A stretch of DNA of 64,000 nucleotides from Pelomonas sp. Root1444 (GTDB lineage Bacteria > Pseudomonadota > Gammaproteobacteria > Burkholderiales > Burkholderiaceae_C), in contig NZ_LMFP01000013.1 in NCBI RefSeq assembly GCF_001426885.1, forward strand, positions 46,558-110,557, given 5' to 3'. Below the pieces are notes generated by a model, which ran no database searches, was not told the DNA's origin, and was given only the letters and a program-made list of their open reading frames with translations. A program made the position numbers and the translations under genes. Each line of letters opens with the position of its first letter. The first letter of the stretch is position 1. Below, piece by piece: positions 26,213-34,465 of this stretch.

Positions 26213-27187
26213 ATGCATGCCGACGATTTCCAGGTCCGCGACGACCTGCAACTCACCCACCCGCCACAGCGCATGTTCGGCGGCTGCGCCGATTGCGCCG
26301 CCGGCCGCTGTGCGCCGCCGAGCCAGCGCAGCCGGCGCCTGTTCACCGGCCTGCTCGCCGCCACCGGGGCGGCGAGCATCATGCCGGCCTGGGCCCGCGA
26401 GGGCGTGGACGTCGGCCCCAAGAGCAAGTTCGCGGGCTTCGTGCCGGCCGAGCAGCTGGAGCAGGCCGGCGGCCAGCAGTACGCGCAGATGATGCAGCAG
26501 GCGGCACAGCAGCGGGCACTGGCGCCGATGGACCACCCCCAGGCGCAGCGGCTGCGTTTCATCGCCCAGCGCATCATTCCGTTCAGCTACGCCTGGAACG
26601 ACCGCGCGCGGCAGTGGAAGTGGGAGGTCAACCTGCTGGGCAGCCCGGAGCTGAACGCCTTCTGCATGCCTGGCGGCAAGATCGCCTTCTATTACGGCAT
26701 CCTGGAGAAGCTCAAGCTGGAGGACGACGAGGTCGCCGCCATCATGGGCCACGAGGTGGCGCATGCCTTGCGCGAACATGCCCGCGAGCGGGTCGGCAAG
26801 TCGACGGCAACCAACGTCGTCGTCGAGCTGGGCTCGGCGCTGCTGGGCCTGGGCAACCTGGGCCGCTATGCGGCGGGCCTGGGCGCGCAGCTGGTGAACC
26901 TGCGCTTCAGCCGCGACGACGAATCCGAAGCCGACCTCGTCGGCATCGAGCTGGCGGCCCGTGCCGGCTACGACCCGGCTGCCGCCGTCCGGCTGTGGGA
27001 AAAGATGATGACCGCCAGCAAGGGCGCGCCGCCCCAGTGGCTGTCCACCCACCCGACCAACACGACGCGCATCCGCGACATCCAGGCCAACCTGCCCAAG
27101 GTGGAAGGGCTCTACGCCCGCGCGCCCAAGCCCCCGCAGCGCTTCCCGGAGGCGCCGCCGCTCAAGACGCAGGCGAGGTCGGGCTGA
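26213..27187 (+). CDS. M48-family metallopeptidase with Tat-type signal and N-terminal Cys cluster
   Basis: 324 residues. The zinc site is intact: HEVAH at residues 180-184 and the third ligand in ESEAD near 237-241. A twin-arginine signal (SRRLFTG, residues 40-46, then a hydrophobic core ending PAWA) suggests folded export. Before it lies CxxCxxxxC (Cys 25, 28, 33), unusual for this family. BepA/LoiP-like M48 enzymes clear misfolded outer-membrane proteins in the periplasm, a plausible role here. The next gene on the opposite strand ends 1 bp after it. Confidence 0.9.
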   Translation: MHADDFQVRDDLQLTHPPQRMFGGCADCAAGRCAPPSQRSRRLFTGLLAATGAASIMPAWAREGVDVGPKSKFAGFVPAEQLEQAGGQQYAQMMQQAAQQRALAPMDHPQAQRLRFIAQRIIPFSYAWNDRARQWKWEVNLLGSPELNAFCMPGGKIAFYYGILEKLKLEDDEVAAIMGHEVAHALREHARERVGKSTATNVVVELGSALLGLGNLGRYAAGLGAQLVNLRFSRDDESEADLVGIELAARAGYDPAAAVRLWEKMMTASKGAPPQWLSTHPTNTTRIRDIQANLPKVEGLYARAPKPPQRFPEAPPLKTQARSG

Positions 27188-27820
27188 TCACCAGCGCGCT
27201 GGCAGCGACTTCAGCCGCTGGTATTGGCCCGCGGTCACGCGCCGCAGGTAGCCGCCCTGCTCGAGGTCCTTGACGAGCTTGGACACCATCTCCCGCGAGC
27301 AGCCCAGCCGCTGGGCCATGCCCTGGTGGGTCAGCGCGAGGGGATGGCCGTCGCCGGTCACCTCGTCGACGAGGTTCTTCAGCCGGCCGTAGACGTCGTT
27401 CAGCGCCAGTTGCTTGGTCGACAGCGTCGCGGCCCGCGCGCGGCGGATGACCTTGGTCAGCAGCTCGAAGGCGAACTCGGGGTGTTCGCTGATGTGGGTG
27501 AGCAGGCTGGCGCGCGTGACCATGACGAGGCGGCTGGCCTCCTCGGTGATGACGCTGGCCGAGCGGGGCCCGCCGTCCAGGCTCATCTCGCCGACGTATT
27601 CGCCGGGGCCATAGACGCCGTAGGTGATCTCGCGGCCGCGCGCATCGCTGCTGTAGGCGCGCAGCGAGCCCGACACGATCAGGTAGAGGTTGTCGCCGAC
27701 CGAACCTTCCTCGATCAGCACCACGCCCTTGCGGTAGCTGCGCGCGATGCCGCGGGCGGCAAGCACCCGCAGCGATGGCGGCAGGGCCAGGAGTTCGTTG
27801 TCGGTGGATTCGTCAGGCAT
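27188..27820 (-). CDS. Crp/Fnr-family transcriptional regulator
   Basis: 210 residues. An N-terminal cyclic-nucleotide-binding-type beta barrel (about 15-125: KGVVLIEEGSVGDNLYLIVSG, GEYVGEMSLDGGPRSASV) is followed by a C-terminal HTH (about 150-205: LTHQGMAQRLGCSREMVSKLVKDLEQGGYL). The PRSAS stretch sits where Crp binds cAMP phosphate, so nucleotide binding is plausible. No Cys cluster of Fnr type is present. It converges with the M48 protease gene and lies downstream of a LuxR-type gene on the same strand. Confidence 0.9.
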   Translation of the reverse strand: MPDESTDNELLALPPSLRVLAARGIARSYRKGVVLIEEGSVGDNLYLIVSGSLRAYSSDARGREITYGVYGPGEYVGEMSLDGGPRSASVITEEASRLVMVTRASLLTHISEHPEFAFELLTKVIRRARAATLSTKQLALNDVYGRLKNLVDEVTGDGHPLALTHQGMAQRLGCSREMVSKLVKDLEQGGYLRRVTAGQYQRLKSLPARW

Positions 27821-27927
27821 CCGGCGGCGCTGCGGGCATGTGGCCCACCGCGCGCCGGAATGTTAAGAGATGAAGCCCCTCGTCCAAGGATTACCTTGGC
27901 CGGGCGCCCGGGAGGACGGCGACGCTC

Positions 27928-27979
27928 GCCGGTTCGACCGGCAAGCACATCGCCAAACGGGCCGGCTCGGGAGCGGCCC
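27928..27979 (-). terminator. Two GC-rich hairpins after the LuxR-type gene
   Basis: GCCGGT/ACCGGC with a 3-base loop (27928-27942) and GGGCCG/CGGCCC around a 9-base centre (27959-27979) lie between the LuxR-type stop (28017) and the Crp start (27820). They may end LuxR transcription, but there is no T-run. The rest of 27821-28016 shows nothing else. Confidence 0.35.
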
Positions 27980-28016
27980 GGCACTCGGCCCGAAGCCCGC
28001 TCGAAATGAGCCTCGC

Positions 28017-28694
28017 TCAGTTGACCAGCTTCGGGGGCCGCAGCGACGACACCAGCGGCGGCAGCAAGGCCAGCTGGCGCATCAGCTCGCCGATGCTGTC
28101 GGCACCGCTCTTGGCGCGGATGCTCTGGATCTGGCTGCGCACCGTCGAGATGGCGACGCCCTGGCGCTGCGCGACCTCGGTCGGCTTGACGCCGTTGGAC
28201 AGCGCCTTCAGCACCTCGGTCTCGGCCGGCGTGAGCTGGTAGCGCAGCGCAAACCATTGCGCGGCGAGGTCGCCGCAGAGCTGGCGCCGTTCCAGGATCA
28301 ACAGCACGGCGGCCTGGCTGACGTCACGGTTGAGCGGCACCACCACGACGTTGGCGCGCCCGCAGCTGGCGCGGTCGTCGCCCAGGCGCAGCAGGCAGCG
28401 CCGGCCGCTCGCCTCGGCGCCCTCCAGCGCCTCGGCCAGCGGCACGGCGTCGGTCAGCAGCCGCGCCCGCAGGTGCGGGCCGACCATCTCCAACGGGTGG
28501 TTGGCGTCCAGCGAAGCGCGCGCCGTGAGGTTGGTGTGCAGCACGCGGCCGGCGCCGTTGAGCAGCACGACGCCATGGTCGAGCTCCTCCAGCACCAGCC
28601 CCAGCCACTGGCTGGACAGCGACGCCGCCGCGCGTCGCTCGGCAGGACGGGAACCGGGCGATTGACCCGGTTGGGCAAATTCGGTCATCCACAT
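28017..28694 (-). CDS. LuxR-type transcriptional regulator with PAS-like sensor
   Basis: 225 residues. Residues about 30-140 look like a PAS-type domain (LVLEELDHGVVLLNGAGRVLHTN). The C-terminal 65 residues are a LuxR/GerE helix-turn-helix (LTPAETEVLKALSNGVKPTEVAQRQGVAISTVRSQIQSIRAKSG, shown here only in outline). No receiver domain, so it is not a classical response regulator. ATG 28694 follows a good GAGGAG site. Targets are unknown. The 287 bp upstream (28695-28981) separate it from the divergent amidotransferase gene. Confidence 0.88.
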   Translation of the reverse strand: MWMTEFAQPGQSPGSRPAERRAAASLSSQWLGLVLEELDHGVVLLNGAGRVLHTNLTARASLDANHPLEMVGPHLRARLLTDAVPLAEALEGAEASGRRCLLRLGDDRASCGRANVVVVPLNRDVSQAAVLLILERRQLCGDLAAQWFALRYQLTPAETEVLKALSNGVKPTEVAQRQGVAISTVRSQIQSIRAKSGADSIGELMRQLALLPPLVSSLRPPKLVN

Positions 28695-28888
28695 CGCAGT
28701 GCTCCTCGGCTCAACGGATTGGCAAGCCCTCCGCAAAGCGTAGGAGACCTCGCCGCCGTCTGGGCGTAAATGTTGCGGGATGTGACTGTGAATGAATTAC
28801 GGCGTCGTGCGCGCCTGACGCCCTTGCGACTTAGGGATTGCCGTTCCGGCCGGGCGCGAGCGGTGTTTGTTGTGAACAAAGCACGATG

Positions 28889-28911
28889 CATGAGCTCATG
28901 ACGCAAGCGTC
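28889..28911. promoter_or_regulatory. Adjacent palindromes in the LuxR/amidotransferase intergenic region
   Basis: A perfect 12-bp palindrome CATGAGCTCATG (28889-28900) is followed directly by GACGC-AA-GCGTC (28900-28911). They lie about 70-90 bp before the amidotransferase start and could be operator sites. The remainder of 28695-28981 has no recognisable gene or RNA. Confidence 0.35.
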
Positions 28912-28981
28912 GTTGGACTTTTTGTCATCCGCGCTCAGACTTGAGCCGTTCAGATCCCAACCGAGCTGCCCGACAACTCCG

Positions 28982-29782
28982 ATGTGTGAGCTTTTCGCCC
29001 TCAACAGCCGCCTGCCGGCCGCCGCCAATTTCTCGTTGCGCGGCTTTGCTGCCCGGGGCGGGCGCACGGCAGATCACGTCGACGGCTGGGGCGTGGCCTT
29101 CCACGACGGCGAGCGTTGCGAGGTGGTGGTCGAGGACCAACCCGCGGCCCACTCCGACCTGGCTTCCCACTACGGCCAGCACCCGGTTCAGGCGCGCAAC
29201 ATCATTGCCCACATCCGCAAGGCGACCCAGGGCGCGCGGGCGGTCGAGAACTGCCACCCCTTCCGCCGCGAATGGGCCGGCCGCACCTGGGTCTTCGCGC
29301 ACAACGGCGACCTGAAGGACTTTCACCCCAAGCTGAGCGGCGCTTTCACCCCTGCGGGCCAGACCGACAGCGAACGCGCCTTCTGCTGGCTGATGCAGCG
29401 TCTGGAGCAGCGCTTCGGCGCCCAGCGCCCGGACTGGCCCGAGCTGGCCGACACCTTGACGCCATGGCTGCACGAGATTGCCGAGCATGGCCGCTTCAAC
29501 CTGCTGCTGACCGATGGCGACGGCCTGCTGGCGCATGCCTCGACCAAGCTGCACTGGCTGCGCCGCCAGCCGCCCTTTGCCCATGTGCGGCTGCGCGACG
29601 GCGACCTCAGCGTCGACCTCGCCACGCTGAACGGCCCGCGCGACCGCATGACGCTGATCGCCACCGAGCCGCTGACCCATGACGAAGCCTGGCAGGCGTT
29701 CGAGCCCGGCGAGGTGCGCGTGTTCGAGCAGGGCGACTGCATCTACCTGAGCGAAGGCCTCGCGGCGCCGGTTGCTGCCTGA
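28982..29782 (+). CDS. Class II glutamine amidotransferase (YafJ-like)
   Basis: 266 residues. The protein starts MCELFALNS, so Cys2 becomes the N-terminal nucleophile after Met removal. This fixes the start at ATG 28982 even though the open frame runs further upstream. The glutaminase fold is clear: DGWGVAFHDG, NIIAHIRKATQG and WVFAHNGDL. YafJ-type proteins consist of the amidotransferase domain alone, and no acceptor is known. Divergent from the LuxR-type gene. Confidence 0.92.
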   Translation: MCELFALNSRLPAAANFSLRGFAARGGRTADHVDGWGVAFHDGERCEVVVEDQPAAHSDLASHYGQHPVQARNIIAHIRKATQGARAVENCHPFRREWAGRTWVFAHNGDLKDFHPKLSGAFTPAGQTDSERAFCWLMQRLEQRFGAQRPDWPELADTLTPWLHEIAEHGRFNLLLTDGDGLLAHASTKLHWLRRQPPFAHVRLRDGDLSVDLATLNGPRDRMTLIATEPLTHDEAWQAFEPGEVRVFEQGDCIYLSEGLAAPVAA

Positions 29783-29815
29783 CCACGCCGTCCACGGGCC
29801 GGCATGGCGTGACGC

Positions 29816-30937
29816 TCAGGGCCGTTCCGCGGCCACTGGCCTCACCTGCTCGACAAGCTGCACGAGGAAGCGCCCCGGCTCCTCATGCGGTGCGAGGTGG
29901 GCGGAGTGCTCGAACCACACGATCCGCTTGAGGGGCGCCTTCAGCTGCGCCATCCAGGCCTCGATGACCGCGGACGGCGTCGTCAGGTCGTGGCGTCCGA
30001 GGAACATGAACATCGGAAAGCTCACCTCACGGATGCGGGTGTGGTCGACCCGGCGCATGTCGGGCAGCAGCGCCGGCACGGAGAGCTGGCCGCCCTGGTC
30101 GATGGCCAGGCGATCCTCGAATTCGTAGTAGGGCGAAAGCCGCGCGGCACGGAAGTAGAAGTTGGCATCGCTTCGGTACGCCGCAAGCCCGCCGTAGGCC
30201 ATCACCCACTTGCGCGCGACATTGACCTTGGCGAACGGGATCTCGCCCTCGCCGGGATAGGGCGCGATCGCCTCCAGCTCGGCCAGCGCGGTGGCGTCGC
30301 CGCGCCGGTGCGCCTCAGCCAGCAGCGCCTGGTACTGCGCCTGCTCATTGGCCTGCAGGTTCAGCAGCGGGCCGACACCGACATAGGCACTGACCCACTC
30401 GGGCTTGCGCAGCGCGGCATCCATGCCGATGACATTGCCCCAGGAATGGCCCAGCAGCACGACGCGCTGCACACCGAGGCGCTGGCGCACCAGGGCAATC
30501 AGCTCGACGAGGTCGTCGGCCATGCGCTGGCGCGTCAACGCCGACTTGTTCGCCGCCTCGCCGGCGTGGCGCAGCGTCCTACCGGTGCCGCGCTGGTCCC
30601 ACTGCACGACGGTGAAGAAGTCCTCCCAACCGCGCTGATAGGGCCAGCTGCGGCCCATCTCCGCCGCGCCCGGACCGCCGTGCACGTAGATCAGCACCGG
30701 GTTGGCGCGGTCCGCGCCGCGCAGCGTGATCCACTGCTTCAGCCCGCCGAGCTCGACGGCCTCGCTGACCTCGACCGCTTGAGGGCCAAGGAGCCGCTGC
30801 TGCTCGGCAATCATGGGCCGCACGGTGGCGTAGGCGGCTTCGGCGGCTGGCGCCGCGGCAGCGGCGTGTGCACCGCCGCCGATGGCCAACGTGAAGGTAG
30901 CGGCTAGAGCAAGGGCAAGGGCAGATGCAGGTCTCAT
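29816..30937 (-). CDS. Secreted alpha/beta-hydrolase, proline-iminopeptidase-like (S33)
   Basis: 373 residues. Signal peptide 1-26 (ending AHAA). The S33 pattern is visible: HGGPG (86-90), WDQRGTGRT (113-121), nucleophile Ser165 in GHSWGN, Asp in GRHDLTTP and a His in FEHSAH. Export is unusual for classical proline iminopeptidase, so it may be a periplasmic aminopeptidase or esterase. It is the last gene of a four-gene minus-strand run and overlaps the acyltransferase stop by 4 bp (30934-30937), giving a firm start. Confidence 0.88.
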   Translation of the reverse strand: MRPASALALALAATFTLAIGGGAHAAAAAPAAEAAYATVRPMIAEQQRLLGPQAVEVSEAVELGGLKQWITLRGADRANPVLIYVHGGPGAAEMGRSWPYQRGWEDFFTVVQWDQRGTGRTLRHAGEAANKSALTRQRMADDLVELIALVRQRLGVQRVVLLGHSWGNVIGMDAALRKPEWVSAYVGVGPLLNLQANEQAQYQALLAEAHRRGDATALAELEAIAPYPGEGEIPFAKVNVARKWVMAYGGLAAYRSDANFYFRAARLSPYYEFEDRLAIDQGGQLSVPALLPDMRRVDHTRIREVSFPMFMFLGRHDLTTPSAVIEAWMAQLKAPLKRIVWFEHSAHLAPHEEPGRFLVQLVEQVRPVAAERP

Positions 30938-32133
30938 GGCGGCCTGGACGCGGACAGGGGACCGCACGCTAACACCGCTGCCGGTGCATTGCGGGGCCGG
31001 CGCTGGATGCCCAGCAGCAGCGCGAGGCCGGGCACGCGACGGGCACCGAGGTAGGCCAGCGTGCAGAGCCCGAAGGTCAGCGCCATCAGCAGCAGCGCCT
31101 CCAGCCCCCAGGACAGGGCCAGCGGCTTCAACCCCTGGCTCAGCACGACGATGACGCTCTGGTGAAGGATGTAGAGGCAGAACACCGCGCCGCTGGCCTG
31201 GCGCAGCCGCGGCGACTCGCGCGTGAAGGCGCGCTGCGCCCAGCCGCAGGCGGCGACGATGGCCCACCACGTCAGCGAGCCGCGCAGCGCGCGCGCCGCG
31301 GCCAGCAGTGCATCGGGCGGCGTGGCTTCGGCATACCGGCTGCCGAACGCCAGCAGCACCGCCCAGGTGGCGAGCGACAGGCCCAGCGACCACCAGCGCA
31401 GCCGCAGCGCGGCCCCCCACATCCCCGCGGCCAGCGGCGTGCGGCTGGCCCAGCCGACGGCGAACAGCCAGCCGTATTGCAGGTGGTTGTAGAGGTCGTG
31501 CACGAGGTCGTGCGTGGTCGGGTAATGCGGCATCACGACGATGCGCAGCAGCGCCAGCGGCAGGGCCGGCAGCAGCAACCAGCCCCAGGCCGGCAACGCC
31601 GTCGCGCGAGGCGGCCAGCGCAGCAGCGCCGCGACGGCAGCGCCAAGCACTGCGTACACCCACAGATAGGGCAGGAACCACAGGTGGTTCCAGGTCGGCA
31701 CGACCATGCAGTCGTCGCCGCGGCAGTACTTGCCGCCCTGCAGATAGGCCTGCCAGAAGTCCAGGTAGCCGCCGTCACCGGGCAGCAGGTGAGGTGCCTT
31801 GGTCAGCACCTCGAAGTAGGCCTGCGGCGTGACGATGACGGCCATGCCGAACAACAGCGGCAGCAGCAGGCGCAGCGAGCGGTCCTTCAGCGTGCCCACG
31901 GCGCCGCGGCGCGCGAACAGACCCTGGCAGGCCGCGCCGGCGATGAAGAACAGCAGCCCGAGCCGCCAGGGCGAACTGAGCTGCATGAACGGCTCGAGGG
32001 CACGGCTGGCGGCGGCGCTCTTCACATGCCAGTCCCAGGTCACGTAGTACATGCCCACGTGGTACGGGATCAGCAGCGCGAAGGCGGCGACGCGCAGGCC
32101 GTCGAGGAAGGGCAGGCGTGGGGTGGTATTCAT
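30934..32133 (-). CDS. Acyltransferase-3-family membrane protein
   Basis: 399 residues and about ten membrane helices. The N-terminus RLPFLDGLRVAAFALLIPYHVGMYY carries the catalytic-type His of the acyltransferase-3 family, and PWRLGLLFFIAGAACQGL the conserved Arg. The size and the PTWNHLWFLPYLWVY segment recall OpgC/MdoC-like members, which transfer succinyl or acetyl groups to envelope glycans. The acceptor is not predictable. It sits 60 bp after the LytTR regulator gene and overlaps the hydrolase gene by 4 bp. Confidence 0.87.
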   Translation of the reverse strand: MNTTPRLPFLDGLRVAAFALLIPYHVGMYYVTWDWHVKSAAASRALEPFMQLSSPWRLGLLFFIAGAACQGLFARRGAVGTLKDRSLRLLLPLLFGMAVIVTPQAYFEVLTKAPHLLPGDGGYLDFWQAYLQGGKYCRGDDCMVVPTWNHLWFLPYLWVYAVLGAAVAALLRWPPRATALPAWGWLLLPALPLALLRIVVMPHYPTTHDLVHDLYNHLQYGWLFAVGWASRTPLAAGMWGAALRLRWWSLGLSLATWAVLLAFGSRYAEATPPDALLAAARALRGSLTWWAIVAACGWAQRAFTRESPRLRQASGAVFCLYILHQSVIVVLSQGLKPLALSWGLEALLLMALTFGLCTLAYLGARRVPGLALLLGIQRRPRNAPAAVLACGPLSASRPP

Positions 32134-32193
32134 GGCCGCCAGCTTCGCGGCCGGCGCCGTGCGACGCGAGGGCGCCGGGGCCAGTGGAGATCC

Positions 32194-32886
32194 TTACGGG
32201 GCGAACGCATCGAGCGCGGCACGGTAGCCGCGCGACACGCGCAATGCCTCGCCGCAGGCCAGCGTCAGCACCGCCTCGCCGCTGGGCAGGCGCTGGACGC
32301 GCCGCACATGCGCCGGGTTCACCGCGTGGCTGCGGTGCACGCGCAGGAAGCGTGCCGCCCAGCCGGGGCGGGCCAGCGCGTCGGCCAGCGTGGTGCGCTC
32401 CAGCAGGCTGCGCGGCGGCAGGTGCAGCTCGATGTAGTTGTCGGCGGCCGAGATCCATTGCACGTCGGCCAGCCGCAGGCGCTCGCCGTCCAGCCACCAT
32501 TCGCCGACCGGCGCCAGCGGCCGCGCCAGCAGCTCGCGCACGCGCACCAGCGCCGCCGCCAGCCGCTCGGCGGTGTAGGGCTTGAGCAGGTAGTCCAGCG
32601 CCGCCAGCTCGAAGGCCTGCAGCGCATGCTCGGCATGGGCGGTGGAGAACACCACCGCGCGCACGCCGGCGCGGCGCAACGCGCTGGCGAGCTGCACGCC
32701 GCTGCCGCCGGGCATCTCGATGTCGAGCAGCGCGAGGTCCGGCGGCGCGGCCAGCGCCTGCACGAGAGCGAGCGCGGACGGCGCGTCGGGTGCCTCCAGC
32801 AGTTCGGCGACGTCGGCCTCGGCCGCCAGCAGGCGGCGCAGCCTGGCGCGCGCGGCGGGCTCGTCGTCGACGATCAGCACACGCAT
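32194..32886 (-). CDS. LytTR-family response regulator
   Basis: 230 residues. A receiver domain (1-120) has the acidic pocket VDDE (6-9) and phospho-acceptor Asp55 in LLDIEMPG. A LytTR DNA-binding domain follows (about 128-228: WISAADNYIELHL, FLRVHRSHAVNPAHV). Its start lies 13 bp inside the end of the kinase gene, so the two are translated together. Likely targets are the acyltransferase and hydrolase genes downstream, which is inference from position. Confidence 0.92.
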   Translation of the reverse strand: MRVLIVDDEPAARARLRRLLAAEADVAELLEAPDAPSALALVQALAAPPDLALLDIEMPGGSGVQLASALRRAGVRAVVFSTAHAEHALQAFELAALDYLLKPYTAERLAAALVRVRELLARPLAPVGEWWLDGERLRLADVQWISAADNYIELHLPPRSLLERTTLADALARPGWAARFLRVHRSHAVNPAHVRRVQRLPSGEAVLTLACGEALRVSRGYRAALDAFAP

Positions 32887-33941
32887 GGCAGCTCCAGCGC
32901 AAGGCTCATCCCCGCGCCGTCGGGGCCGAAGTTCACGGTCGCGGCGCTGCCGTGGCGCGCCGCCAGCCGCTCGCGCAGGTTGCGCAGGCCCAGGCCGCCG
33001 TCGGGGTCCGTCGGCGCTTCGGGCACGGGTGTGTCGCCGTGGTTGCTGATGCGCAGGCGCAGGCGCCCGCCTTCAATCGCAGCCGCCACGACGACGGTCA
33101 CACAGCCGCGGTGGCGCGCCACGTCGTGCTTGACGGCGTTCTCCACCGGCGCGAGCAGCAGCAGGGCCGGCAGCCGGCAGTCCAGCGCCGCGGGCTCGGC
33201 GTCGATGCGCACGACGAGGCGCTCCGGCCCGAAGCGGGCCTGCATCAGCGCCAGGAAGGGCTGCACCAGCGCCAGCTCCTCGCGCACCGTGTGCTCGGCG
33301 CGCTGTTGGGCCGCCAGCGTCTGGCGCAGCAGGTCGGCGAGCTGGCACAGCAGCCGGTCGGCGCGCGCCACGTCCTCGTACATGACGGCGGAGATCAGGT
33401 TCAGCGTGTTGAACAGGAAGTGCGGCTGCACCTGGTCGGCCAGGCGCGCCAGGCGCACCTCGGCCAGCTCGCGGCGGGCACGGTCCAGCTCCTGTGCACG
33501 CGCCGACGCAGCCTGGGCCATCCAGATGCCGCGCGAGATCAGGCAGAAGCTGATGTAGCTGACGGCGTCCTTGCCACCCTCGTAGACCAGCAGCGTCGGC
33601 ACGTCGTCCGGTTGGTAGCCCAGGCCCGCGAGGCCGTAGACGGCCAAGCGCAGGCCGAACATGCCGGCGATGTGCAGGCCGCTGAAGAGCGGCAGCGCGA
33701 CGGCGTGCGCGGCGAGCTGGCGCGGCCAGGGCCGCCCCAGCAGCCGGCCGACGAGTGCATGGACGCCGAGCGCCAGCGCGCCGATGACGGCGACCGAGCT
33801 GAACTCCCACAGGAACGGCTCCCACAGCCGGCGCCCGCCGGAGAGCCGGTAGGCCTGCAGCGCCGAGGCACTGAGCAGCAGGCCGATGACGGTCAGCAGC
33901 GCGAGATAGGGCAGGCGCCAGCGGCGCGGCAGGAGCGACAT
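32874..33941 (-). CDS. LytS/YehU-type sensor histidine kinase
   Basis: 355 residues. Four to five membrane helices (about 12-32, 45-65, 78-105, 118-138) are followed by a coiled region and the His_kinase domain with phospho-His174 in QPHFLFNTLN. The ATP-binding domain shows the N-box PVENAVKH and the G-box GGLGLRNLRERL. Kinases of this type phosphorylate LytTR regulators, and the partner gene overlaps its 3' end. The stimulus is unknown, but the membrane-buried sensor suggests an envelope signal. Confidence 0.92.
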   Translation of the reverse strand: MSLLPRRWRLPYLALLTVIGLLLSASALQAYRLSGGRRLWEPFLWEFSSVAVIGALALGVHALVGRLLGRPWPRQLAAHAVALPLFSGLHIAGMFGLRLAVYGLAGLGYQPDDVPTLLVYEGGKDAVSYISFCLISRGIWMAQAASARAQELDRARRELAEVRLARLADQVQPHFLFNTLNLISAVMYEDVARADRLLCQLADLLRQTLAAQQRAEHTVREELALVQPFLALMQARFGPERLVVRIDAEPAALDCRLPALLLLAPVENAVKHDVARHRGCVTVVVAAAIEGGRLRLRISNHGDTPVPEAPTDPDGGLGLRNLRERLAARHGSAATVNFGPDGAGMSLALELPCVC

Positions 33942-34002
33942 GCCGCGAGGTTAGCCGGCGCCCGCTGCGGTTCACCCCGCGCGCCGCGCCGTTCGCCCCG
34001 GC

Positions 34003-34302
34003 TCAGCGGCCGGGGCGTGCCTTGCGGTCGCCGGCACCGCGCTCCCCGCCGGTCACCATGCCGCCGCGGCGGTCGGCATCCAGGCCCGGCGTGGCGCGCA
34101 GGTCGGTGTCGACCTGGCCTTGCTTGAGGTCGCTGGCGGCACGTTCGATGTGTGCATCGGGCTCGGACTCGACCGCGCGGTGCTGCTGGTCACGTTCATG
34201 CGGCAGCGATGGCCCGGGGGGCGTGACGGTGCCGCGCTGCGTGTGTGTCTCTGCGGGGCGGGGGGAGGCGTTGGGCTTCATGGCGGGCTCGCTGGTGTCC
34301 AT
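34003..34302 (-). CDS. Small hydrophilic hypothetical protein
   Basis: 99 residues, Arg/Asp/Pro-rich, no membrane segment. The central part GTVTPPGPSLPHERDQQ and DLKQGQVDTDLRATPGLDA resembles short conserved Burkholderiales proteins of unknown function (PHERD and DTD motifs). I recall this pattern but cannot check it here. ATG 34302 and ATG 34281 are both possible. The frame stays open upstream to a stop at 34402-34404 and reads GLSACADNP, a lipoprotein-box-like string, but no ATG/GTG/TTG precedes it. Confidence 0.55.
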   Translation of the reverse strand: MDTSEPAMKPNASPRPAETHTQRGTVTPPGPSLPHERDQQHRAVESEPDAHIERAASDLKQGQVDTDLRATPGLDADRRGGMVTGGERGAGDRKARPGR

Positions 34303-34465
34303 CGCCGCACTCTGCGCGCCCGCCGTGCCGCTCGTGGTCGTCCGGGTCGCCGTCGGGTTGTCGGCGCAGGCCGACAGGCCCGCTCGCGTCGGCGCGCCGT
34401 CCTACACGGCACATCGTCTGCGTCCGGGATGCGGGCCGACGGCATGAACAGAGCATGGCGCTGTC

